DNA of 64,000 nt, from positions 1,178,001-1,242,000 of the forward strand of contig CAVXHK010000001.1 in assembly GCA_963761705.1 (NCBI GenBank), written 5' to 3'. Both the position numbers and the translations under genes were made by a program. Each line of letters starts with the position of its first letter. Positions within the stretch are counted from its first letter, which is position 1. The notes under the pieces are model-generated. The model made no database searches. It was not told where the DNA came from and was given only the letters and a program-made list of their open reading frames with translations. Below are positions 1-7,529 of this stretch, piece after piece. Origin of the DNA: CAVVKW01 sp963761705 (lineage in GTDB: Bacteria > Verrucomicrobiota > Verrucomicrobiia > Chthoniobacterales > JAATET01).

Positions 1-642
1 CGGGACACCAGTGGTGGTGAGCTCACGAATGGCGGCGAGGCGGCGGGAGGGAGCGGAAGCGCGGGGTTCAAGCGTTTTCGCGAGGTCGGGATCAAGGGTG
101 GCAATCGAGATCGAAACGTGGGCGGCGGCGTCGCTGGCGAGATCGGCGAGGAGGTCGGCGTCGCGGGTGACGAGGTGGTTCTTTGTGATGATGCCGACGG
201 GATTGCAGAGATCGGCCAGGACGGCAAGGCAGCGGCGGGTCAGGCCGAGGCGGCGTTCGACGGGTTGATAACAGTCCGTCACGGTGCTCATCGCCAGCGG
301 GCGGGGCTGCCAGCTGGGCAGGAGAAGTTCGTTGCGAAGCAGCGCGGCGGCGTCTTCTTTGACGACGATGCGGGACTCGAAATCGAGGCCGGCGGAGAAG
401 CCAAGGTATTCGTGGGTCGGTCGGGCGAAGCAGTAAGCGCAACCGTGCTCGCAGCCGCGGTAGGGATTGATGCTGGCGTCAAAGGGGACGTCCGGGCTGG
501 TGTTTGTCGTGATGACGGATTGGCTGGCGTCCTGGAGAAATTGCGTGCGGACGGGGCGCGGTTCGTCGTCCGGGTCGGGTTCGAGCGTGAGGGCGGCGAA
601 GCGATTGGGCAGATTATCGGCGGCTCCGCGGGCGGCTGGCAT
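1..642 (-). CDS. PA0069-family radical SAM protein (C-terminus off the window edge)
   Basis: Reading from an ATG at 642 toward base 1 gives 214 residues with no stop, so the gene continues past the left edge. The frame contains NPYRGCEHGCAYCFARP, the CxxxCxxC iron-sulfur signature of radical SAM enzymes in the PA0069/Rv2578c family, followed by THEYLGFSAGLDFES, also typical of that family, and later TVTDCYQPVERRLGLTR. Radical SAM enzymes cleave S-adenosylmethionine at a [4Fe-4S] cluster; the substrate of this family is not known to me. It starts 8 bases after the stop of the adenylate cyclase gene on the same strand, so the two are probably co-transcribed. Identity is firm, function is not. 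Confidence 0.88.
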   Translation of the reverse strand, partial: MPAARGAADNLPNRFAALTLEPDPDDEPRPVRTQFLQDASQSVITTNTSPDVPFDASINPYRGCEHGCAYCFARPTHEYLGFSAGLDFESRIVVKEDAAALLRNELLLPSWQPRPLAMSTVTDCYQPVERRLGLTRRCLAVLADLCNPVGIITKNHLVTRDADLLADLASDAAAHVSISIATLDPDLAKTLEPRASAPSRRLAAIRELTTTGVP

Positions 643-650
643 GGGGAAAT

Positions 651-2111
651 CTACGTCGAATCCGGCTCCGGGCAATTGTCACAAGCGTAGGTCGCGATGG
701 GGCGGTCGATGTTTTTAAATTCAATGGGAGCGGTGACCTGGAAACGCGCGCGGGCGCCGTCCGCTAGCAGATCGTAGAAATCGGCGCTCACGAGGATCTG
801 CCACGGTGCGGCGTGATCGCAGAGTCGCGAGGCGAGATTGACGGTGTGGCCAACGGCCGTGAAGTCACGCCGGGTTGCGGAGCCAATTGATCCGACGACG
901 GCTCGTCCGCGGTGGATGCCGACGCCAAGTGCGAGATCCCACTCAGAGCGGTGCGTGGCTTCTCGAACGCGGTGGATGAGGCGGGTGGCGCACTCGAGGA
1001 CGCGGCCCGGGGCGTGCTCGGAGTCTAAGAAGACGGCCATCACGGCGTCGCCAATGAATTTATCAACGTCGCCGCCCGCCGACACGACCACATCGGCTTG
1101 GAGCGAGAGAAGCTGGTTAAGCTCGCGCACGAGGGTTTCTGCCTCGCGAGTTTCTGAGAATCGTGTGAAGCCGCGCAGGTCGGCGAAGAGGACGGTAACG
1201 TCCTGCTCAGAGCCCGTCAGCCAGGAGGGATCGGTGCGGCCGCGGCGGACGGCTTCGGCGGTGAAACGGGAGACGTAGGGGAGGAGGGCGAGCTTCTCCG
1301 CGAGCGAGCCGATCAGGTCGTTGAACGCCGACCCCAGGGCTTCGATTTCGTCGCCGGTGCGGACGTCGACGGTCACGTCCGTCTGGCCGTCGTGAAAGCG
1401 CTGCATGCCCGCGGAGAGGAGTTGGAGCCCACCGGTGATGCGATTGGCGAGCAGGATCCCGGGCACCAAGGCGAGCGCAAGCGCAAGGACGCCGGCGGCA
1501 GCGGAAAAGACTAGATCGTCGCGCAGCCGCGCGAGGAAAGCCGAGATCTCCGCGTCAACGACCATCAACGCGACCGGCTTGCCTTCGTCGTTGAAGATCG
1601 GCGCAAAACCGCTGATCCAGCGACCGTGTTCGTCGGAGTAAGGGGCGGACGCGTAGGGGGTGCGCATCTGGACCGCATCTCGCAGGGTGGGGCGATTGAC
1701 CTCGGGGAGGGTGTAGCGGTCGCCGACGAACGTCTTGCTCTGAAGCATTGCGACAAACTCCGTCTCGAACGGTCCGTCGGCGGTCGGTCGAAGGATGTAG
1801 ATCTCGGCGGGCGCGAGTCCATTGATTTCCTGCGAAGTTTTCAAGACGCTCCTCACTCGGCGGAAGGCCGGTGAGTCGACGTCGGCGTTGGTCCGGATCA
1901 CCGCCAAATCGGCGGCTTGGATCGAGATGGCGGTCGTGCCCGCGACGGATCGGACGAAGGTCTGGAACTCGGTGAGAATCTCTCCGTAGCGAAAAATCCC
2001 GGACACCGTGAGGCTGGCCGCGACGACGACGAGTCCGACCAGCGACATGGCAACGATGATCTTGCTGCGCAGCCGCATGGTGTGAGGGGGAGGCCGGGCA
2101 GCGGGATACAT
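651..2111 (-). CDS. membrane-bound adenylate/guanylate cyclase with HAMP domain
   Basis: The 486-residue product has an N-terminal membrane segment (about residues 17-40), an extracytoplasmic sensor region of about 170 residues, a second membrane segment (about 205-225), a HAMP linker and a class III nucleotide cyclase domain in the last 200 residues. The cyclase keeps both metal-binding aspartates (VLFADLRGFTRFSE and KFIGDAVMAVF) and the transition-state Asn/Arg pair in TVNLASRL, so it should be active and make cAMP or cGMP in the cytoplasm in response to an external signal. A second in-frame ATG at 2078 (MRLRSKII) lies directly before the first membrane segment and may be the true start. 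The neighbours on the same strand are DoxX upstream (12 bases) and the radical SAM gene downstream. Confidence 0.88.
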   Translation of the reverse strand: MYPAARPPPHTMRLRSKIIVAMSLVGLVVVAASLTVSGIFRYGEILTEFQTFVRSVAGTTAISIQAADLAVIRTNADVDSPAFRRVRSVLKTSQEINGLAPAEIYILRPTADGPFETEFVAMLQSKTFVGDRYTLPEVNRPTLRDAVQMRTPYASAPYSDEHGRWISGFAPIFNDEGKPVALMVVDAEISAFLARLRDDLVFSAAAGVLALALALVPGILLANRITGGLQLLSAGMQRFHDGQTDVTVDVRTGDEIEALGSAFNDLIGSLAEKLALLPYVSRFTAEAVRRGRTDPSWLTGSEQDVTVLFADLRGFTRFSETREAETLVRELNQLLSLQADVVVSAGGDVDKFIGDAVMAVFLDSEHAPGRVLECATRLIHRVREATHRSEWDLALGVGIHRGRAVVGSIGSATRRDFTAVGHTVNLASRLCDHAAPWQILVSADFYDLLADGARARFQVTAPIEFKNIDRPIATYACDNCPEPDST

Positions 2112-2123
2112 TCCGCGCCCGGA

Positions 2124-2531
2124 TCAGGAGCGGTCGACGGAATATTTGCCTGGACCGATGAGAAGCATCGCGGCGAAGACGATCCCCAATTCAAGGGGAT
2201 GAGCCGCCGCCGCCAGTGAACCGTCGGTTTGAAACTTCATGGTGGCTGCAACCACCATCGTGAAAGCGAGTCCAAATGACGCGGGGCGGAACAGAAAACC
2301 GGCCATGAACAGCAATCCGCCGCCAAATTCGGCGAATGCCGCAGCGAAGCCCCAGAACTCCGGCGCGAAATTTATTCCGAGATGCTGCATCGCCTTCCCC
2401 AATTCCCGCCAGCGCTCGATCCCGCCCGCGATTTTCGGCCAGCCGTGCACGAAGGCAAACATCGCTCCGACTCCGAGACGCAGAAAAAGCAGTCCGAAAT
2501 CGCGGTATTTTGTCAGTCCGGTAAAAATCAT
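2124..2531 (-). CDS. DoxX family membrane protein
   Basis: A 135-residue protein with four hydrophobic segments and the DoxX-type pattern of a small quinone-related membrane protein (LLFLRLGVGAMFAFVHGWPK near the N-terminus, AAAFAEFGGGLLFMAGFLFRP in the middle). DoxX proteins are four-helix inner-membrane proteins linked to redox and sulfur stress; the exact reaction is not known here. It is the first gene of an apparent DoxX-cyclase-radical SAM operon on the minus strand and is transcribed divergently from the small gene at 2637. Confidence 0.8.
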   Translation of the reverse strand: MIFTGLTKYRDFGLLFLRLGVGAMFAFVHGWPKIAGGIERWRELGKAMQHLGINFAPEFWGFAAAFAEFGGGLLFMAGFLFRPASFGLAFTMVVAATMKFQTDGSLAAAAHPLELGIVFAAMLLIGPGKYSVDRS

Positions 2532-2636
2532 GGCGCGAAGGTTGCCGCTGACGTCAGTCGAATGCGAGGGAAACCGCCCGCCGGGAAAAACTAACTGACT
2601 TCCAACCGAACTGTGCTATTCTCATTGTTACTCGCT

Positions 2637-2954
2637 ATGCAAAGAAAAAGTGCTTTCTCTCGCCGTCTTCCCGATCTCGTTACCGAAGAACTCGTTGCCG
2701 CTCTCACGGGCAAGAGCACCGCTTTCGAATTCAAACAGCTTTTCGATGTCGTCCACGAAAAGTTGAAGGCCCGCAACGCCGCCAGCGGAGGGGAGGAAAT
2801 GCTCCGCCTGCGCGCTTACGAGAAGCTTCAGAACCTTGTTTCTCGTGGCATGGTCAAAAAGACCGGCAAGAAATACAAAGCTCTGGCTTCGATTTCGAAG
2901 GCCCTCGTGCCGCCGCCGGCACCGCAGCAGGCACCCACGCCGGTCACAAAGTAG
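2637..2954 (+). CDS. small conserved-looking protein, winged-helix-like, unknown function
   Basis: A 105-residue, basic, mostly helical protein starting MQRKSAFSRRLPDLVTEELV and ending in a Pro/Ala-rich tail. Residues 15-80 (for example LRLRAYEKLQNLVSRGMVKK) resemble a winged-helix fold ending in a turn and basic strand, which would suit nucleic-acid binding, but I recognise no family. The frame is open from an earlier ATG at 2613; the start at 2637 is preferred because the extra eight residues are hydrophobic and lie in the likely promoter region. It lies 60 bases before nuoA on the same strand. Confidence 0.6.
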   Translation: MQRKSAFSRRLPDLVTEELVAALTGKSTAFEFKQLFDVVHEKLKARNAASGGEEMLRLRAYEKLQNLVSRGMVKKTGKKYKALASISKALVPPPAPQQAPTPVTK

Positions 2955-3014
2955 TAAAGTCCGCCGATTTCTGGGATTGCCCAAGGCCTCCGGGGCCCCT
3001 AGAAGGTTCTTCGC

Positions 3015-3389
3015 ATGCTTGAGAATTACGTCCCCGTGCTGATCCACGTTGTCGTGGCGGTCGGTTTTGCAACCTCGGCCCTGCTGGCGAACATCGTTCT
3101 TGGTCGAGCGGGCAAACGCTCGGCCATCAAGGACACAGCCTACGAGTGTGGAATGCTTCCGGAGGCCGGACCACAACCGCGGTTTAGCGTCAAATTCTAC
3201 CTCGTCGCGATGCTTTTCATCCTCTTCGATATCGAGGTCGTCTTCATGTATCCGTGGGCCGTGGTGTTCCGCGAGTTCATCGCGACTCAGGGAACGATAA
3301 TCCTCTGGAGTATGCTCAGCTTCGTGACGATCCTGCTCTTTGGGTACGTTTACGCCGTCAAGAAAGGGGCGCTCGACTGGTCTCGTTAA
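3015..3389 (+). CDS. nuoA: NADH-quinone oxidoreductase subunit A
   Basis: The 124-residue protein has the three-helix layout of NuoA/NdhC and its signature YECGMLPEAGPQPRFSVKFY followed by LFILFDIEVVFMYPWA. NuoA is a small membrane subunit of respiratory complex I that, with NuoH and NuoJ, joins the peripheral arm to the proton-pumping arm near the quinone site. No other nuo genes lie in this window, so the subunit is encoded apart from the rest of complex I, or the remaining genes lie elsewhere. The following gene starts 34 bases downstream. Confidence 0.93.
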   Translation: MLENYVPVLIHVVVAVGFATSALLANIVLGRAGKRSAIKDTAYECGMLPEAGPQPRFSVKFYLVAMLFILFDIEVVFMYPWAVVFREFIATQGTIILWSMLSFVTILLFGYVYAVKKGALDWSR

Positions 3390-3423
3390 TGCCCTCGGCG
3401 GGGAGCAAGGCGGGAAAATTGCG

Positions 3424-3741
3424 ATGGTCCACCACCTTGTCCTTTTCAAGCTGACGGACGAAGCCGATGACGAGCGCGTGGAGTGGATGATGCGCCAGAC
3501 GCGCATTCGCCTTCTCAAGATCCCCGAAGTTCTTAGCGTCAAGTGCGGCAAGCGGATTGACCCCACCGGAGACTGGCCATTTTTTCTTTCTGTCGACGTG
3601 GAAAACATGGAGCGCCTCGCGATTTATCGCGAAACCCCGCACCACGTGAAATTTCTCGAAGAGGTGATCCGTCCCTACACGATCGATCGGCTCGCCGTCG
3701 ACTTCGAGATGGATCCCGGTCGGGACGTCACGTATTCCTGA
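3424..3741 (+). CDS. Dabb (stress-responsive alpha/beta barrel) domain protein
   Basis: A 105-residue protein beginning MVHHLVLFKLTDEADDERV, the standard N-terminus of Dabb proteins, which form dimeric ferredoxin-like barrels. The His pair near the start and the segment FFLSVDVENMERLAIYRETP fit the family. Function in bacteria is mostly unknown; some members act on small aromatic or polyketide substrates. An upstream in-frame start at 3340 would lie inside nuoA and is not credible. Its 3' end overlaps the convergent aminotransferase gene by 67 bases, so both tails share coding sequence on opposite strands. Confidence 0.8.
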   Translation: MVHHLVLFKLTDEADDERVEWMMRQTRIRLLKIPEVLSVKCGKRIDPTGDWPFFLSVDVENMERLAIYRETPHHVKFLEEVIRPYTIDRLAVDFEMDPGRDVTYS

Positions 3742-5024
3742 AGCTCGTCCGCGAAGAATCGGATCTCCGCTTCACTGATCGCGAATGGCGGGGTGAGCGA
3801 CACCACGTGTCCTTCCGGCCCGCCCGCGAGAATGAGTAATCCGCGCTTCAGTAGGCCCGTGACTAGGCTGGCGGCAAGAACGCCGTCCGGCGAGCCGTCG
3901 GGATCCACGATTTCGATGCCCCGAAGCAGGCCGACGCCGCGAAACTCGCCAATCCGCTCCGAATCGATGCCGGTAAAAACCCGGTCGAACGCCTCGGACG
4001 CGGCTTGCACGGCTGCCCGAGTTTGCGGCTGAAGGTGCTCGGCGATCGACGCGAGCGCCATCGCGCAGCCGACCGGGTGCCCGAGATAAGTGCTCGTGTG
4101 CAGCGCTTCGCCCGTCGATTCCGGCCAGGCGTCCATGACTTCGCTCGTCCCGACGCAAGCCGAGAGCGGGAAGCCGGACGTCAGACCTTTCCCAAGGCAG
4201 ATGAGATCCGGAGCGACGCCGACGCGGTCGCAAGCAAAGAGCGCGCCGGTCCGGTTGAACCCCGTGTAGATCTCGTCGAAGATGAGCATTGCGCCAGCCT
4301 CGTCCGCGAGCCGGCGCAGGAGCGGCAGGAACGCGGCTGGCGGCACGACCTCGCCGCCCCGCCCCTGAATCGGCTCCACGAGGATCGCGCCGATCTCGTG
4401 ATCGCGGATCGCCGTCCGGATTGCCTGCTCAATTGGCCCGAGATCGACCCGGGGTCCGCCCGGAAACGGGACCCGCACGCCGAACCGCCCGAGCTGCGCC
4501 TCGAACGGGGCGCGAAAATAATCCAGCCCACCCGCCGCCAACGCGCCGTGCCCCAGCCCATGGTACGCACCGTCGAACGCAAGCACCCCGGCGCGGCCCG
4601 TGTGCAGAAGCGTCGTTTTGAGCGCAGCTTCGACGGCCTCGGACCCCGAGCTGCCGAGGATCGCTTTTCCGACCCCCCGACCCCACCGCTCGAACGTGAT
4701 CTCGCTCAGTCGGCGACACAGCTCGACCTTCGACCCGCTCGGATGTACGTCGCCCATCGCGTGTCCGAGCCGCTCCATCTGCGCGTGCGCCGCAGCGCGG
4801 ATCGGCACCGAGCAGTGTCCCAAGCCGGTGACCGCGAACCCGGCCGTGAAATCGAGAAACCGGTTGCCGTCGACGTCCCAGACGTTCGTCGCCTCGGCGC
4901 GATCCCAGAAAATTGGGAAATCCTCGTTCGTAAACGTGACGTTCCGCGACTCGTAGCGGCGGAGTTCCCTCGCTAACGCGAGCGATTCCGGACCGGGGAC
5001 CGGTGTTCGCAGATCGGGGAGCAT
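3675..5024 (-). CDS. class III pyridoxal-phosphate aminotransferase
   Basis: The 449-residue product shows the class III (OAT/GabT-like) pattern: FWDRAEATNVWDVDGNRFLDF at the N-terminus, a glycine-rich phosphate-binding segment (GSSGSEAVEAALK), the cofactor aspartate in MLIFDEIYTGFNRTG and the Schiff-base lysine in LICLGKGLTSGFPLSA. Such enzymes transfer an omega- or alpha-amino group to an oxo acid; the substrate cannot be read from the sequence (4-aminobutyrate, ornithine and related amines are possible). The ATG at 5024 is chosen because the frame further upstream runs into the preceding gene. It follows the glycogen-synthase-like gene by 13 bases, so the two probably share a transcript. 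Confidence 0.85.
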   Translation of the reverse strand: MLPDLRTPVPGPESLALARELRRYESRNVTFTNEDFPIFWDRAEATNVWDVDGNRFLDFTAGFAVTGLGHCSVPIRAAAHAQMERLGHAMGDVHPSGSKVELCRRLSEITFERWGRGVGKAILGSSGSEAVEAALKTTLLHTGRAGVLAFDGAYHGLGHGALAAGGLDYFRAPFEAQLGRFGVRVPFPGGPRVDLGPIEQAIRTAIRDHEIGAILVEPIQGRGGEVVPPAAFLPLLRRLADEAGAMLIFDEIYTGFNRTGALFACDRVGVAPDLICLGKGLTSGFPLSACVGTSEVMDAWPESTGEALHTSTYLGHPVGCAMALASIAEHLQPQTRAAVQAASEAFDRVFTGIDSERIGEFRGVGLLRGIEIVDPDGSPDGVLAASLVTGLLKRGLLILAGGPEGHVVSLTPPFAISEAEIRFFADELQEYVTSRPGSISKSTASRSIV

Positions 5025-5037
5025 GACGACCTTGCGG

Positions 5038-6486
5038 TCAGGCCGCCAATCGGCGACCGGACGATTTGAGTAGGCTCTCGTAGAGCGCCGAGTAACCCGC
5101 GGCGCAGGCGGCCCATGAGAAATCCCTCGCCATCGCCCGCCGCGCAAGTGTCGTCCAAGCGTCCGCCTCACCGCGCACCTGCAGAGCAAAGCGCACGATG
5201 TCGGACACCGCGTCGGCGGTCCGCAGATTGAAGGTGAAGCCAACCGCCCGCTCGCTCCCGGGGCGGTAGGTCGGCGTCAGCGAAGCGAGCCCGCCGCACG
5301 CGACGCTCACCGGCACGACGCCGTAGCGAAGCGCCTTGCGCAGCAGATCAGCCGTCGGCTCGATGGCGTCCGCCGACAGCAAAACGTCGGACGCCGCGAG
5401 TGCCAGGCGGAGCGTGTCGTCGTCGGCCTCCGGAATCCAGGCGAGGCTTCCCGCGTGCTTGCGGACCGCAAACTGGAGATCGGCCAGGTTTTCGTCCCTG
5501 ACTGGACCCACCACGCAGATCCGGGCACCGGATTCAAGTATCCGATCGACGGCCGGCAGGGTGGCGGCCAGACCGTCGAGGATCATCGCCTCCGTCGCGA
5601 CGAGCACGAGCGGCGTATCCGCGGTGGCGCCGAGGCCCGAGCGGGTTAGCCACGCCTTGCGGTTTGCGTTTTTGCCGTCTGGCGTTTTGTATTTTTTAGG
5701 GATCGCTGTGTCCGTTGCGGGATTCCAAGTCGAGACGTCGAGGCCTTGCGCGATGCCTTCGATCTTCCCGGCTTGCTCGCGGGTGACCGGATCGAGACCG
5801 CAGCCATTTTCCCGCGTCTGGATCTCGGAAACGAAGCGGGAACCCGGCACGACGATCGCATTCGCTGCCAGCATTCCGCCTTTGAGGTAGTTGAGGCTGC
5901 CGAAATATTCGAGCCCGCGGGCCGAGAAGTATTCGCCCGGCAGGTTGAGCAGTCCAAAGTCGTAGCTCCAAAAGTTTCCCTGATATTCAAGCGAGTCAGC
6001 CGCCAGCACCGTTGGAATGCCCAACCGCTGGTGTGCAGCAAAGACCGGCACGAGCGCCGCCTGCCAGTTGAACGATTGGATCACGTCTGGTGCCGGGTCC
6101 ATCCGTGTCGCCAGCTCGACCGCGCATTTTGCAAACAACGAAAAGCGCGCCGAGTTATCCTGATAATCCCGCCCTTCGGCACCGTAAATCCCCGAGCGGT
6201 CAAAAAACTCGTCACGCTCCACGAAATAGAGCCGAACGCCCTCCTTCGTTTCGAGTTCGCGAATGTCCGCAGAGAGATTTGCGGTCCCGACGGGGATGGA
6301 GAAATTTGCCCCGGTCCGGCGAGCGGTCTTACCGGTGGCCTCGCGAGCGCTGCGGTAAAAGGGCATGACGACGCTCACTTCGTGCCCCTGACTGATCAGT
6401 TCATTGGCGAGAGAGCGGACGGATTCGCCGAAGGCTCCGGAGCTGGCGTAGGGCGCATACTCGCTGGCGGCAAAGAGAATGTTCAT
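5038..6486 (-). CDS. glycogen/starch-synthase-like glycosyltransferase (GT5 fold) with degenerate active site
   Basis: The 482-residue protein starts MNILFAASEYAPYASSGAFG, clearly the N-terminal Rossmann domain of GlgA, and has the family's domain order (for example DVIQSFNWQAALVPVFAAHQ, matching the DVVHAHDW region). Typical GlgA motifs are changed. The ADP-glucose loop KTGGL reads SSGAFG, the SRLTxQKG motif reads VATEAMILDGL, and the FEPCGLTQ region reads AIEPTADLLRKALRYG, keeping the Glu-Pro but losing Cys-Gly. It may be a non-catalytic paralogue, a regulator, or an enzyme with another donor. The start at 6486 puts the first strand at the usual place; an ORF extension to 6552 has no homology. 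It is followed by the aminotransferase. Confidence 0.8.
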   Translation of the reverse strand: MNILFAASEYAPYASSGAFGESVRSLANELISQGHEVSVVMPFYRSAREATGKTARRTGANFSIPVGTANLSADIRELETKEGVRLYFVERDEFFDRSGIYGAEGRDYQDNSARFSLFAKCAVELATRMDPAPDVIQSFNWQAALVPVFAAHQRLGIPTVLAADSLEYQGNFWSYDFGLLNLPGEYFSARGLEYFGSLNYLKGGMLAANAIVVPGSRFVSEIQTRENGCGLDPVTREQAGKIEGIAQGLDVSTWNPATDTAIPKKYKTPDGKNANRKAWLTRSGLGATADTPLVLVATEAMILDGLAATLPAVDRILESGARICVVGPVRDENLADLQFAVRKHAGSLAWIPEADDDTLRLALAASDVLLSADAIEPTADLLRKALRYGVVPVSVACGGLASLTPTYRPGSERAVGFTFNLRTADAVSDIVRFALQVRGEADAWTTLARRAMARDFSWAACAAGYSALYESLLKSSGRRLAA

Positions 6487-6587
6487 GTGGGGGAACTTAC
6501 CATCGAGATGGCGGAGTGAAAACGGTGGAATGACGGCACTTGAGAGTTGCAATTCCTGCGGGAGAAATTATTTTGAAACCCGTAAAC

Positions 6588-6679
6588 GGATGGGTGGCTG
6601 AGTCCGGTCGAAGGCACTCGACTCGAAATCGAACGTGGCAGTGATGTCACCGTGGGTTCGAATCCCACCCCATCCGCCA
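6588..6679 (+). tRNA. tRNA-Ser (anticodon CGA), CCA encoded
   Basis: The acceptor arms GGATGGG (6588-6594) and CCCATCC (6669-6675) pair fully, followed by discriminator G and an encoded CCA (6677-6679). The T arm is GTGGG-TTCGAAT-CCCAC (6652-6668). The anticodon loop CTCGAAA (6622-6628) has CGA at 6624-6626, reading UCG serine codons. The long variable arm between 6634 and 6651 is typical of tRNA-Ser. One base pair at the base of the anticodon stem (C6617-A6633) is mismatched. It stands alone, with no other tRNA nearby. Confidence 0.95.
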
Positions 6680-7529
6680 TCCCTCCGATTCGTCTGGTTC
6701 GTCTGGTTCGGTCTTGAACCGGCAGTTTTCGGGATTCGTTCATGAGCTAAGGGGAGATAGCCGGATCGATGCGGGGTAGTTCCGCCTTCCACCACTTGTG
6801 ATTCCAAGGCTCGGCTTCGAAACGGTCGACTTCGCTTGAGAAGGTTCGAGTCGGCTTGTGAGCTTGACCATTTTCAAGGTGAACGGGTGGAGGGGCAAGG
6901 TAGTCTCGGCGGCGCGATTTTCGATCTGACTGGTGACCTGACGTTCAACTCTCGCGGGTCGTGGTGCGTCGAGGGTCAGCCAACGAGTTGGGAGGGGGAA
7001 TGAAGGATCATCGGACCCGAGGGGACGCTGACTTCGGACGGTGGTCAGGAGATCGGGATCCACCGGCGAGTTGGCCAAGAGGGATTCGTGCGAGATTGCG
7101 AGTGGGTCGAGTGTCCTGTCCGATGGACGAAGGTCAATCGGATTCACGGCGTGGGACGGTCGCGATCAAAAGGGCGAGAGTGGCGGATGCGGAGAGCGAT
7201 GGTGGAGGGTCCCGGGACGGCTTGGGTGGTGATCGGTGAAAACTCTGGGCGGCCAAGGCAAGTTGACCGCCACCGGCCACGAACGTTTTCAGATCGCATT
7301 TTTTCGTCGGAATTAGACGAGCGTCACTGACGGGACTGCCGGTTCCGGTGATCGCCAGGGTCGCGCTGTTCCCGGTGAATATCTCAATGACCTACCCGGG
7401 GATAGTAGCGTTCCCTAATCTTGAAGAAAAGAGTCGGGAAAGAAAGCGATTCCTCCGTCGGCTTGAACCGCAGAATCAATTGACACATTTACGCTGGAAC
7501 CCTCGGTGAAGTCGAACGCAGCGGTTCGG
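6680..7529. other. 850-base gap without a recognisable gene
   Basis: Between tRNA-Ser and the end of nrdA no frame gives a recognisable protein. The longest frames (6740-7147 minus and 6961-7239 plus) are Arg/Ser/Pro-rich, have no family features and look like chance reading through GC-rich DNA. A short tandem repeat of about nine bases (TCGTCTGGT) lies directly behind the tRNA at about 6690-6710. tRNA 3' ends are common integration sites, but no integrase or duplicated tRNA end is visible. Confidence 0.5.

Noticed and set aside
6483..6743. 86-codon minus-strand frame containing MADGVGFEPTVTSLPRSISS across the tRNA-Ser gene
   Set aside because: This is the well-known false protein produced by reading a tRNA gene on the antisense strand.
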